NCBI GenBank assembly: GCA_030728245.1
Contig: JANQZX010000023.1
Location: forward strand, 1 to 42,183
DNA from: Saprospiraceae bacterium
Lineage (GTDB): Bacteria > Bacteroidota > Bacteroidia > Chitinophagales > Saprospiraceae
Length of the DNA stretch: 42,183 nt
Reading direction: 5' to 3'
Of this stretch, positions 8,881-18,474 are shown piece by piece (the stretch's first letter is position 1; every line of letters starts with the position of its first letter). Position numbers and translations under genes: made by a program. The notes under the pieces are model-generated. The model did not search any database. It saw only the letters and a program-made list of their open reading frames with translations, and was not told the origin of the DNA.

Positions 8881-10539
8881 ATGTCTTCTACTTCAATCCC
8901 CAAAAGAAATGAATACGTAAATCAAATACTAAATACTTCATTTGATTTAGTGGTTATTGGCGGAGGAATAACAGGTTCTGGCATTGCATGGGACGCCACT
9001 TTAAGAGGTTTGAAAGTGTTATTGTTGGAACAGAATGATTTCGCTTCCGGAACAAGTAGCAAAAGTACAAAATTAATTCATGGTGGATTAAGGTATTTAA
9101 AACAATTAAAATTTAAACAAGTATATGAGGTAGGTAGAGAAAGAGCCATAGTCCATAATATAGCCAGATTTCTTGTAAGGCCTGAAAAAATGCTTCTCCC
9201 AATTTATAAAAATGGTTCGTTAAGCAGGATCATGGCCGCGATAGCACTCACTGTTTATGATACGCTGGCTGGGGTGGGTAAAGTAGATTCATTCTCTTAC
9301 TATTCTAAAGAAAAAACTAAAAGTTTAGAGCCATTATTGCCTTTACAACAGTTATTAGGCTCGTTTTTATATGCAGAATACCAAACCGATGATCATAGAT
9401 TAACCTGGACGCTTATTCAATCAGCTTTGAATAAAGATGCAATGTGTCTTAATTATGCAAAAGTTAATCAAATTAAGACAGATGAAAATCGCTCTATTAG
9501 GGCTGTTTGTTTTGAAGACACCATATTAGGTGAGATTTTTGAAATAAAAACATCGCTCGTTGTGAATGCCGCCGGTCCCTGGGTGGTAGATGTTATATCA
9601 TTGGATGCCTTTCCACCTCAAAAGGAATTACTTTTAAGTAAAGGCACTCATATTGTGTTGTCACACCATAAATTTCCTCTTCAACAAGCGCTATATTTTG
9701 ATGATATTGAGAAAAAAAGAATGATTTTTGCCATTCCTAAAGGTGATACTACTTATGTAGGCACAACCGATGTAGAATACAAGAAAGACAAAAATAAAAT
9801 ATACTCTTCCAATACTGAAATTGAATATTTAATAAAAACAGTGCAATCTGTCTTTCCAAAACTTTCTGTCAATGCGTCTGATATTATTTCTACTTGGGTA
9901 GGGGTGAGGCCTCTCATAAAAGAGCCAGGAAAAGAATCTACTGAGGTATCAAGAAAGGACGAAATTTTTGTATCTCTGTCAGGCTTAATTTCTATTGCCG
10001 GGGGTAAGTTAACAGGTTTTAGGAAAATGGCAGAAAAGGTGGTTAATCTGTTGGTTAAATCTCATTTTAAAGATAAAACTAGCCTAAAACGAAACGGTGG
10101 AACAAAAAACACCTTGCTTGATGGTAACTCATTCAAATCAGAGTCAGAACTTAATAACTATTTAGTCAACTTAAAGAAACAATTTAGTGATCTGGGTTTT
10201 GAACCCAAATTAGCCTCTATTTTCTTGAAAAGGTACGGCGATAAAATGGAAAACATGATTGGTTTATTAATGGACAAAGTTAACGTGCATGATAAAATGG
10301 AATGGCTCCTTGAAGCAGAAATTAAGTATGGAATTTTATATGAAATGATTTACTTTCCCACTGATTTTATTCAAAGGCAAACGGGTATGTTATGGTTTGA
10401 CAGAGCCACTTGTGTACTTAAAAAAGAGTTCATTCTTACTATTTTTGCTCATGAATTTCATTGGGACAACAACAAACTATCTCAAGAAAGATTAAAATTG
10501 GATCAATTACTTGATTCTTCACTTGATTTTAAGGATTAA
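8881..10539 (+). CDS. glpD: Glycerol-3-phosphate dehydrogenase, FAD-dependent (aerobic type)
   Basis: This is a membrane-associated flavoenzyme that oxidises sn-glycerol 3-phosphate to dihydroxyacetone phosphate and passes electrons to the quinone pool. The 552-residue length is normal. The N-terminus carries the FAD-binding loop VVIGGGITGSG (about 24-34), then the GlpD/GlpO pattern with FASGTSSKSTKLIHGGLRYL, the conserved SxGTHIVLSHH-like segment and TTYVGTTDVEY, and SIAGGKLTGFRKMAEKV. The C-terminal domain (about 400-540) is the helical cap of this family. It starts two bases after glpF, so they form one unit, transporter plus dehydrogenase. Confidence 0.95.
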   Translation: MSSTSIPKRNEYVNQILNTSFDLVVIGGGITGSGIAWDATLRGLKVLLLEQNDFASGTSSKSTKLIHGGLRYLKQLKFKQVYEVGRERAIVHNIARFLVRPEKMLLPIYKNGSLSRIMAAIALTVYDTLAGVGKVDSFSYYSKEKTKSLEPLLPLQQLLGSFLYAEYQTDDHRLTWTLIQSALNKDAMCLNYAKVNQIKTDENRSIRAVCFEDTILGEIFEIKTSLVVNAAGPWVVDVISLDAFPPQKELLLSKGTHIVLSHHKFPLQQALYFDDIEKKRMIFAIPKGDTTYVGTTDVEYKKDKNKIYSSNTEIEYLIKTVQSVFPKLSVNASDIISTWVGVRPLIKEPGKESTEVSRKDEIFVSLSGLISIAGGKLTGFRKMAEKVVNLLVKSHFKDKTSLKRNGGTKNTLLDGNSFKSESELNNYLVNLKKQFSDLGFEPKLASIFLKRYGDKMENMIGLLMDKVNVHDKMEWLLEAEIKYGILYEMIYFPTDFIQRQTGMLWFDRATCVLKKEFILTIFAHEFHWDNNKLSQERLKLDQLLDSSLDFKD

Positions 10540-10565
10540 TTAACTGTATATTTATAAGAAAGAAT

Positions 10566-11717
10566 ATGCTTGACTGTCAAAGAAACTTATTTACCATACC
10601 TGATTCAATACATTATTTAAATTGTGCCTATATGTCTCCGCAACTTAAAGCGGTTGAGGAAGTAGGCCATTCATCTTTAAAAAGGAAAAATGCTCCCTGG
10701 GAAATGCAAATTATGGATTTCTTTGAGCCGGTAGAAAAGTTAAAGGCTCTTTTTGCTACCCTGGTTCAGGCAAAAGATGCTAATAGAATAGCTATAATTC
10801 CCTCTGCATCCTATGGATTAAGTACCGTGGCGAGAAATTTGCCGCTAAAAGCAGGACAAGAAATTATTGTGGTAGAGGGGCAATTCCCCAGTAACGTCTA
10901 TCCATGGAAAAGAGAGGCAGACGCGAAGGGAGCCCATTTAAAAATTGTCTCAGCACAAAAGGGTGATAATAGAGGGGAAAATTGGAATACTAAAATATTA
11001 GATTCTATAAATGAAAATACAGCTGCCGTTGCATTAGGTAACATCCATTGGGCTGATGGTACAAAATTTGATTTACTTGAAATTAGAAAAAAAACAAACC
11101 AATATGGTGCCTGGTTGGTTATTGATGGCACTCAGTCGGTAGGTGCTCTCCCTATAAATGTAGAAGAACTTAAACCGGAAGCCTTAGTTTGTGGTGGTTA
11201 TAAGTGGTTATTGGGTCCATACTCTCTTGGAATGGCCTACTTTTCACCTGTTTTAGACAATGGTATTCCCTTGGAGGAAAATTGGATAAATAGATATGGA
11301 AGCGAAGATTTTAGTACCTTAGTGAATTATCAGGAAAATTATCAAACAGGGGCGTCCAGGTATTCCGTAGGTGAACATAGTAATTTTCAATTGGTACCTA
11401 TGCTAACGAAAGCGTTGGAACAATTAATTTCCTGGGATCCTAAGGAAATTCAAAATTATTGTATTCGTCTAATTGCTCCCTATTTAGATGAGTTACAATC
11501 TTTGGGTATTTTTATTGAAAATGAAAAATGGCGTGCCTCTCATCTTTTTGGGTTACACCTGCCTGATTACATGTTGAATAAACCCATTCAATCTCTCTTA
11601 CAACAAAATAATGTTTTTATATCCAGAAGAGGGAATGCTTTTAGAATCTCTCCCCATTTATATAATTCACCTGCTGACATGGAGGCCTTAGTTTTTTGCT
11701 TTCAACAGATCCAATAG
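10566..11717 (+). CDS. Aminotransferase class V-fold PLP enzyme
   Basis: This is a PLP-dependent fold-type I enzyme of the class V group (cysteine desulfurase, isopenicillin N epimerase and kynureninase relatives). The N-terminus IHYLNCAYMSPQ is the usual substrate-entry strand. The cofactor sites are VIDGTQSVGA (Asp187 for the pyridine nitrogen) and CGGYKWLLGPYSLG with Lys213 as the Schiff-base lysine. The C-terminal small domain ends with ISRRGNAFRISPHLYN, which carries the carboxylate-binding Arg. I do not see the conserved loop cysteine of NifS/SufS desulfurases, so a desulfurase role is unlikely. Length 383 residues. It follows glpD by 26 bases on the same strand. The substrate cannot be told from the sequence; an epimerase-like or lyase activity is possible. 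Confidence 0.87.
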   Translation: MLDCQRNLFTIPDSIHYLNCAYMSPQLKAVEEVGHSSLKRKNAPWEMQIMDFFEPVEKLKALFATLVQAKDANRIAIIPSASYGLSTVARNLPLKAGQEIIVVEGQFPSNVYPWKREADAKGAHLKIVSAQKGDNRGENWNTKILDSINENTAAVALGNIHWADGTKFDLLEIRKKTNQYGAWLVIDGTQSVGALPINVEELKPEALVCGGYKWLLGPYSLGMAYFSPVLDNGIPLEENWINRYGSEDFSTLVNYQENYQTGASRYSVGEHSNFQLVPMLTKALEQLISWDPKEIQNYCIRLIAPYLDELQSLGIFIENEKWRASHLFGLHLPDYMLNKPIQSLLQQNNVFISRRGNAFRISPHLYNSPADMEALVFCFQQIQ

Positions 11718-11770
11718 ATTTATGTTGAAATACATCTTTCTTTGACATTGATTTTATATTTTTGCAGGCT

Positions 11771-14700
11771 ATGAAACTGAAAACTTTAGAAATTAAAGGC
11801 TTCAAGAGCTTTGCCAATCAAACTATTATTAACTTTAATGAAGAAGTTATAGGTATAGTAGGTCCTAATGGGTCTGGAAAGTCTAATATTGTTGATGCTA
11901 TTCGCTGGGTTTTAGGAGAGCAGAAAAGTAGAGAGTTGCGTTTAGAGCAAATGCAGGATGTTATCTTTAATGGCACAAACAAGAGAAAACAAGCGGGTAT
12001 CGCTCAAGTTACTTTGACTTTTGAAAATACAAAAAACCTACTCCCTACAGCCTATAATACCGTTGCAATTTCTCGTTTGTTGTATCGGAGTGGAGAAAGT
12101 GAATATCAGTTGAATGGCGTAAATTGTAGGTTAAAAGATATTACTAATCTTTTTCTGGACACAGGTATTGGGTCCAATTCTTATGCGATAATTGCCCTGG
12201 GAATGGTTGACGATATTCTTGATGACAAAGAGGATTCGAGAAGAAAAATGTTCGAACAGGCTGCTGGCGTATCTAAATATAAAATAAGGAAAAGAGAAGC
12301 TTTGTCAAAATTAAAATCTGCTTCTGAAGATTTAGATAGGGTAGAGGATCTTTTATTTGAAATTGATGGAAATTTAAAGAGTTTAGAGAAACAGGCCAAA
12401 AGAACTAAAAAGTATTTTGACCTCAAACATGAGTATAAAGAGCTTAGTATCGAACTATCTCTGCTTAAAGTTAGTATCTTGAAAAAACAATATATTCAGG
12501 CTAAAAAAGATATTGACTTACTCGAAGATGAATACAGAGCGCTTGATTTATCTATTCAGAAGGAAGAATCTACTTTAGAACAATTGAAAAAAACTCACTT
12601 AGACAAGGAAATTTGGCTCTCTGAACACCAAAAAGACTTAAATGAAGTTATTTCAAATCTAAGAAATCTTGAAAATGAAAAGAAACTAACCATACAAAGA
12701 CAGCAGTTCATTAGTGAAAATGAAAAAAAACTAGAGAGTGAAATTTCCCAGGCAGAAGGTTTACTGTCCACACTTAAAGAAGAAATTATTGAGGTAAATA
12801 TTGAATTAAATCTTGAAAAAAGAGTTTCCTTTAGGTTAGAACAAGAATTAGATGCCGCACAAAAGGAACTGGACGAAATTAAAAATAATCATTCTGAGGC
12901 TAAAAGTTTGATGGATAACATCCTTCTAGAGCAAAATAAATATGAGAAATCAGTTGTTGATCTTGAAAAATTAAAAGCGGTCAACCAATCGCAAATTGAT
13001 AACTTATCCAAAGCAAACGAAACTCACCAAATCGAGCTTAATCAAATATTGACCTCAATGGATTCTTTATCTTCTGAGGTTGATAAACTTATAGCCGATG
13101 AGTTAAACCAACAAACGGTCATTAATGGATTGGATCATAAAGAACAAATTAGATTAGAGAAGTTAGCTCAGCTTGAGATTCAAAAAGATAGCCATAATCA
13201 GGATTTAATTAAAATCAGGAGAGAGTTAGATGCCAGTAAAAATGAATTAAAGTTAACAAAAAGTATGGTGGACAACCTTGAAGGTTTTCCAGAATCCATT
13301 CATTTTCTTACAAAACAAAAGGAATGGAATAATAAAATACCTCTTTTAACTGATATTATATACGTTGACGAAAAATATAGAGTGGCCATTGAAAATTTTC
13401 TGGAACCTCTATTGAATTATTTTGTCGTTGCTGATTATCCTACAGCGCTTCAGGCAGTGGATACCCTAATAAAGGCCCAAAAGGGAAAAGCAAATTTTTT
13501 CCTTCTTTCGTCCTTTGAAAACTATATCCCACCATTACTCCCCCAGTTATCCCATCAAAGAGCTATTGATTTAATTCAGGTGGATGAACCCTATATCAAG
13601 TTGTGTAATTATCTTCTTGAGGGCGTTTACATGATTGAACCTAATCAATCTATTGCTCAGCTTCCTGAAAGTAATTTAATTTTTCTCCATACAAATGGTC
13701 AATTTACTCATAGAAAACATAGTCTTTCAGGGGGGTCAATAGGCCTATTTGAAGGTAAGAAAATTGGAAGAAAGAAAAATCTGGTATTTCTGGAAGAATC
13801 TATAAATAAAAAGGAAAAGGAAGAAGAGAGGGTGGTAGGTGTTATTTTTCAGATAAAAAACGAAATTAGCGCTGCTCAGGCATTAAATATTCAAAAGGAA
13901 CTTTCTGAGGAAAAACAGAAATTGCAGAAAATTATTCAGCAAAGAATGAGTACTCAGTCGAGAAAAGATGGTATTACGCAGTTTGTTGAAGACCTGAGAA
14001 TTAAAATGGAAAATACTCAACAACAAATTGAAACAGCATCCATTCACCTTGAAAAAATAATGGGTTCTTTAGATATTGAACGGTCTCTTCTCGATAAAGC
14101 TAAGGAGAAAATAGCGTTAACTGATGGTAATTTTAGGGGTTTAGCAGAAAGATTAAGTAGTGTTTCTACTCTTTTTAATGAAAAAAATATACAGTTTTTA
14201 CGGCAGGAAAATAAGGTAGAAGGATTTCAACGGGAGTTAAATAATAAAGAAAAGCAAATTATTGAAAGACAAAACTCTATCTCACAAAATAAAATTATTC
14301 TGCAAAAATCTAAACAGGAAAATGATTATTTAACGGCAAATCTGGCAAAATTTACAGATCAAATACAGGAAATATTAACAGTCAAATCATCAAGACAACT
14401 GAATATAACCGAAGCTGAAACCCAGTTTTTTGAGGAAAGAAATCAAATTGTTACCCTTGAAAATCTCGTTCGTCAACAAAATAAGGCAAGACAAGACAAG
14501 CAGATTGCAGTAAATATTTTAAAGGAGTCATTCAGTGATACCAAATTTGAAATTAGTTCACTTTCTCAAAGACTGAGAATTGAGTTTGAGGTGAATGTAA
14601 ATGATATACTCAATATTGAACCTAAAGGACTAGGTTCGATAGAAGAACTTATACCTCAAGTAGAAAAAATGAAAGCTAAATTGGATAATTATGGCGAAGT

Positions 14701-15313
14701 TAATCCATTAGCTATTGAAGCTTTTGATGAAATGCAACAGAGATATACTGACATTCTTACTCAAAAGAATGATATATTAGATGCAAAATTATCTTTAGAA
14801 AAGACCTTAAATGAGATTGAACAAACAGCCACTGTTAGATTTTTAGAGGCTTTCACTCAGGTAAGAACCCATTTTATTGAGGTTTTTAGAAGTTTGTTTA
14901 CTGAAGATGACAATTGTGATTTACTGCTCGTTGATCCTAATAATCCACTGGATTCAAAAATAGAAATTATTGCAAAACCTAAAGGTAAAAAGCCACAGTC
15001 TATTAGCCAGTTATCAGGAGGGGAAAAAACACTCACTGCTATTGCCTTATTATTTTCTTTGTATCTGCTGAAACCCGCACCATTTTGTATTTTTGATGAA
15101 GTCGATGCTCCTTTGGATGATACCAATATTTCAAAATTTAATAAGATTATAAAAAAGTTTTCAGGTGAATCACAATTTATCATCGTGACACATAATAAAC
15201 TCACTATGGCTTCAGTACAAACCATTTATGGCGTATATATGGAAGAACAAGGGGTATCGGGAATTGCAGCCGTCGATTTAAGAGAATATCAAATTCAAGA
15301 AACAACCGTCTAA
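11771..15313 (+). CDS. smc: Chromosome segregation protein SMC
   Basis: This is the ATPase of the bacterial condensin, which forms a ring with ScpA and ScpB and organises the chromosome. The N-terminal head has GPNGSGKSN (31-39) and AIRWVLGEQ. Two long coiled-coil arms flank the hinge (about residues 505-650, where the heptad pattern breaks). The C-terminal head has QLSGGEKTLTAIALLF (about 1081-1096) and the Walker B FCIFDEVDAPLDD. At 1180 residues it is full length. I chose the ATG at 11771 because the protein then starts MKLKTLEIKGFKSF as SMC proteins do; an in-frame TTG at 11762 would add only three residues. It converges on the AsmA-like gene with four bases between stops. Confidence 0.97.
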   Translation: MKLKTLEIKGFKSFANQTIINFNEEVIGIVGPNGSGKSNIVDAIRWVLGEQKSRELRLEQMQDVIFNGTNKRKQAGIAQVTLTFENTKNLLPTAYNTVAISRLLYRSGESEYQLNGVNCRLKDITNLFLDTGIGSNSYAIIALGMVDDILDDKEDSRRKMFEQAAGVSKYKIRKREALSKLKSASEDLDRVEDLLFEIDGNLKSLEKQAKRTKKYFDLKHEYKELSIELSLLKVSILKKQYIQAKKDIDLLEDEYRALDLSIQKEESTLEQLKKTHLDKEIWLSEHQKDLNEVISNLRNLENEKKLTIQRQQFISENEKKLESEISQAEGLLSTLKEEIIEVNIELNLEKRVSFRLEQELDAAQKELDEIKNNHSEAKSLMDNILLEQNKYEKSVVDLEKLKAVNQSQIDNLSKANETHQIELNQILTSMDSLSSEVDKLIADELNQQTVINGLDHKEQIRLEKLAQLEIQKDSHNQDLIKIRRELDASKNELKLTKSMVDNLEGFPESIHFLTKQKEWNNKIPLLTDIIYVDEKYRVAIENFLEPLLNYFVVADYPTALQAVDTLIKAQKGKANFFLLSSFENYIPPLLPQLSHQRAIDLIQVDEPYIKLCNYLLEGVYMIEPNQSIAQLPESNLIFLHTNGQFTHRKHSLSGGSIGLFEGKKIGRKKNLVFLEESINKKEKEEERVVGVIFQIKNEISAAQALNIQKELSEEKQKLQKIIQQRMSTQSRKDGITQFVEDLRIKMENTQQQIETASIHLEKIMGSLDIERSLLDKAKEKIALTDGNFRGLAERLSSVSTLFNEKNIQFLRQENKVEGFQRELNNKEKQIIERQNSISQNKIILQKSKQENDYLTANLAKFTDQIQEILTVKSSRQLNITEAETQFFEERNQIVTLENLVRQQNKARQDKQIAVNILKESFSDTKFEISSLSQRLRIEFEVNVNDILNIEPKGLGSIEELIPQVEKMKAKLDNYGEVNPLAIEAFDEMQQRYTDILTQKNDILDAKLSLEKTLNEIEQTATVRFLEAFTQVRTHFIEVFRSLFTEDDNCDLLLVDPNNPLDSKIEIIAKPKGKKPQSISQLSGGEKTLTAIALLFSLYLLKPAPFCIFDEVDAPLDDTNISKFNKIIKKFSGESQFIIVTHNKLTMASVQTIYGVYMEEQGVSGIAAVDLREYQIQETTV

Positions 15314-15317
15314 GCTT

Positions 15318-18300
15318 TTATTTGAAAAATGGTTTCATTGACTTAAAAGAAGATTGTAAACTATCATTTAATTTGTAGAATTCAATCCAGGTATTTTGGT
15401 TATTCTGTTGATACAATGCTGGTAAATAATGGTATCTATCTTTTATGGATTTTTTCGGTATATTTCTAAGTTTGTCCTCTGCATAAATTCTTCTCAATTC
15501 TTTATTTAATTCATATTTTAAGTATTTTTCCAATTTTAGTCTCAATATTTCATTTAAACTAGGCTGAATTTGCAGGGATACACTAAAATTTTTAGAAATA
15601 CAATCTTCAATATCAATAGTTACCTCAATGCCGTTGGGAAAGCTATTTATAATATCGTTAGTGGTAAACTCTTCCATTTTAAAATAGGATAACGGAATCA
15701 ATCCTTTTACCTTAAAATAACATTCTTTGTCACCACTTTGTAACCCTGTAAAATAAAAGGGTATATCTTTTAGAGTAAGGAAGATAGGCCAGAATATAAA
15801 TTTTTTATCCTCATAGCTAATCCACCAATTTAAATCATTTTTGTTATTTTCAATATCTTTATCATGTAAACCATTAAATGGTTTAATCTGAGTACCAGAT
15901 ATAATGCCGTTCATATTGAAATAGAATAAATATTTTAAGGAGGAAAAAGGGTAATCTGGAGCATTTCCTATATTACCTGTTAATTTTAAGCCAGCTGGCT
16001 TATTCTTTTTATCTATCGTTGTAAAATTAAAGATTTGAAGCGGAGATTGTTTTGGCAACGAAAAGAGATTCATTTGAAATTTACTTAAATCAAATTTCAC
16101 CACAAAATTATTCTGTTTATTTATATTTCCCTGCCAATAGATTGGCATGTTTTTGTGATAAGCAATTCCTTTATTTAACTCAACTATTTCCTTTTTTAAG
16201 CGTAATTGAAAGGCAATATTATTAAAAATCTGCTCAGCACTTTTAATGCTGTCCATATAAACTTTACCAGATATTTCGATTCTATCAGGTACGAGTGATT
16301 GAAATGGGGGAGTTACTTTTTTACCTATAATAGGGATAATTTTATTGATTAAACTAGGTTTAGATTCTTCAACTACTCCCTTTGAAGCACTTTGTGCTAA
16401 TAAATCTGAAGAGGGTAATATAAAAGGGAACTGAGAAGCCCAAATATTTAAGTTACCTTTCAGCACACCCTTATCAAATAAATAATTATCCAGATTCAAC
16501 AGATTGCCTTTAGTTCTTATGTTTAAATTCTGGTATTTAAAACGCAGATTATTTATTAAGAGGCTGTTCCGTTTATAATTTCCAGTAAGGTTAAAATTTT
16601 CGAAAGAAGTACCTTTATATAAAAGTTTTGATGTTTTGAATTGTATGTTTACATCATAAGGAACTAACTCAGGAGACCTGATTTCAGATTCAATTCGAAC
16701 TTCTTTATTATAATTATTTTGTTTTAAAGTTGTTTTTTCCCTGCGCGGGTCGTTTGATACTATCCAATAATTTATGTTTGTTTTATCAGCAGATACATTG
16801 AAAGAACCTTTTAATGTTTTCAATGGACTAAAAAATGCTAGGATATTCGTAAATCTTCCTGAAATAGTCAAAGGATTACCATTATAGTTTCCCTTGACCA
16901 AAGGTAATGTCAAACCTTCCCGAGATAAAACCGCACTCAGTGTTTGGATTGAGGCCCACTTATTTGATTCAGTCCATTTAAAATCCTTTAAAGTTAATTC
17001 CCCGTCCATTTTTACATTATCATAATTTTTATCATCTATATCTGACATTTTGCCTTGCATAAAAAGATTTGCTGTAACTAATCCTCTTAAATCACTGCCT
17101 GAAAATACAGGAAGATACTTTTGGAGAGAACTAAGTTGTAGCTCCCCTCGGATAAATCCATTTACGTATGGATTATAAAATGGGTTTCTTAAATAAAGAG
17201 CTAAATTAAAATCTTTCCCTTCCATACAAGCCTCCATTTTTGGAATATATATCTCGAGATTTTCCAAATTATTTGAGTCATTACAAATGGATAAGTAGGA
17301 CTGAATATCTGAAATACCTTCTGAATTAAAGTAATCTAATATACTTCCGTTATTAATCTGGAGAAAACCATTAAAATTCGGATATACTCTTGGTGATACT
17401 TGAAATGGCCCTTTTATATTGAGACCTAAGTTGAAATCTCCTTTAATTTGTTTTAACTGTCTAAAGGATGTTTTTTCCAGGGAAGGAAGTAATTGTACTA
17501 ACTCACTGAATTGGTTATCAGGGGCATAGAGATTTAAATCGTAATAATAGTTTGTTGGATTTTTCTTTATTAATCCTTTTATCTGTAACGATAGTTGATT
17601 AATTTGTATATCATTTTCTTTGATAACATATATTTTATTTATATTATCTATATTGAAATCTACATCAAATAATAATTTTGCATTTTCCATTATTTGTGAT
17701 GAACCAATGGAAATACTCACCTCACTCGCTCTCGTTTTTGTCTTTAAATTGTAAAAACTTGTACTTAAATCTCCTGAGCCTTTATGAGAAATACCATCTG
17801 CCTTAATATTAACTTTAGCATTTTCGTCTTCCAGAAATAAGAATCCATTGATGATTTCGATGGATTGCAGCGCCAGGTTAAAATTTATTTTGGCCTTTGA
17901 AAAACTATCTCTTGATTCTTTAAATTCTTCAGCCAGAGGGATTTCATAATTTTTCTGGCCTGAGGAAGAAATTAATAATGTTAGTTTAGGTTCATAAAAT
18001 CTTATAGATCTAATATAAATGGGTCTTGACTTATCAATTACCGACCATATATCAACGGCAATATCGATGTATTTTACGCTTAATAGTTCTGAATTTCCTA
18101 AGGCTTTACTTCCAAGGGTGGTAAAATTTGAAAATCTAACGTTAAGGAATGGAAAAGATCTGAATAATGAAAAATCAACACCTGAGAAATTAACTTGCTC
18201 GATAATGTCAATATCTATAGTATTAATTACTCGAAGTGCTAAGGGTTTTCTAAACAAAACAGGAAGTGAAGACCCTAAAAAGGCAAAAAACAAAAAGGCG

Positions 18301-18410
18301 AAAATTGAATATCTATAAAATGGGTTACCCCATTTTAGCCTTATCCACTCTTTCAAAATATTTGTAAGAGTGACTAAATTGACCTTAAATTTGGTTAAAA
18401 TTGACTTCAT
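15318..18410 (-). CDS. AsmA-like membrane protein, 1030 residues
   Basis: This is a large envelope protein with one membrane segment near residues 33-52 (IFAFLFFAFLGSSLPVLF) and a long repetitive beta-strand-rich periplasmic part. The N-terminal pattern after the membrane span (FSLFRSFPFLNVRFSNFTTLG, then LLSVKYIDIAVDIWSVI and FYEPKLTLL) is typical of AsmA-family proteins of Bacteroidota. Later blocks with alternating short strands (for example LNNLRFKYQNLNIRTKGNLLNLDN-type repeats, about 600-680) also fit. AsmA/TamB/YhdP proteins are thought to bridge the inner and outer membranes and move phospholipid. Which lipid or partner this one serves is not visible. It is divergent from RNase D (51 bases apart) and tail-to-tail with smc; neither neighbour suggests a function. 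Confidence 0.8.
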   Translation of the reverse strand: MKSILTKFKVNLVTLTNILKEWIRLKWGNPFYRYSIFAFLFFAFLGSSLPVLFRKPLALRVINTIDIDIIEQVNFSGVDFSLFRSFPFLNVRFSNFTTLGSKALGNSELLSVKYIDIAVDIWSVIDKSRPIYIRSIRFYEPKLTLLISSSGQKNYEIPLAEEFKESRDSFSKAKINFNLALQSIEIINGFLFLEDENAKVNIKADGISHKGSGDLSTSFYNLKTKTRASEVSISIGSSQIMENAKLLFDVDFNIDNINKIYVIKENDIQINQLSLQIKGLIKKNPTNYYYDLNLYAPDNQFSELVQLLPSLEKTSFRQLKQIKGDFNLGLNIKGPFQVSPRVYPNFNGFLQINNGSILDYFNSEGISDIQSYLSICNDSNNLENLEIYIPKMEACMEGKDFNLALYLRNPFYNPYVNGFIRGELQLSSLQKYLPVFSGSDLRGLVTANLFMQGKMSDIDDKNYDNVKMDGELTLKDFKWTESNKWASIQTLSAVLSREGLTLPLVKGNYNGNPLTISGRFTNILAFFSPLKTLKGSFNVSADKTNINYWIVSNDPRREKTTLKQNNYNKEVRIESEIRSPELVPYDVNIQFKTSKLLYKGTSFENFNLTGNYKRNSLLINNLRFKYQNLNIRTKGNLLNLDNYLFDKGVLKGNLNIWASQFPFILPSSDLLAQSASKGVVEESKPSLINKIIPIIGKKVTPPFQSLVPDRIEISGKVYMDSIKSAEQIFNNIAFQLRLKKEIVELNKGIAYHKNMPIYWQGNINKQNNFVVKFDLSKFQMNLFSLPKQSPLQIFNFTTIDKKNKPAGLKLTGNIGNAPDYPFSSLKYLFYFNMNGIISGTQIKPFNGLHDKDIENNKNDLNWWISYEDKKFIFWPIFLTLKDIPFYFTGLQSGDKECYFKVKGLIPLSYFKMEEFTTNDIINSFPNGIEVTIDIEDCISKNFSVSLQIQPSLNEILRLKLEKYLKYELNKELRRIYAEDKLRNIPKKSIKDRYHYLPALYQQNNQNTWIEFYKLNDSLQSSFKSMKPFFK

Positions 18411-18443
18411 AACACATAACTAACGATAAATTTTTAGAGTTAG

Positions 18444-18474
18444 TTTATTAAACACACTTTCATGTGTATCTTTA
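18444..18474 (+). promoter_or_regulatory. Putative promoter overlapping the first codons of the RNase D gene
   Basis: TTTA (18444-18447), exactly 19 bases, then TATCTTTA (18467-18474) match the Bacteroidota promoter TTTG-N19-TAnnTTTG with one mismatch in each box. It would start transcription near 18481, after the ATG at 18462. If real, translation must begin at a GTG at 18492 or 18507 instead. Confidence 0.35.

Noticed and set aside
11762-11770. In-frame TTG as the smc start, with a TATTTTTG promoter-like element at 11757-11764
   Set aside because: SMC proteins start MKLKxLEIxGFKSF, matching the ATG at 11771. The promoter element would start transcription at or after that ATG, and has no -33 box at the right distance.
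14857-15225. 122-residue minus-strand ORF in the smc 3' end
   Set aside because: It lies wholly opposite the conserved SMC ATPase head and shows no protein-like motif.
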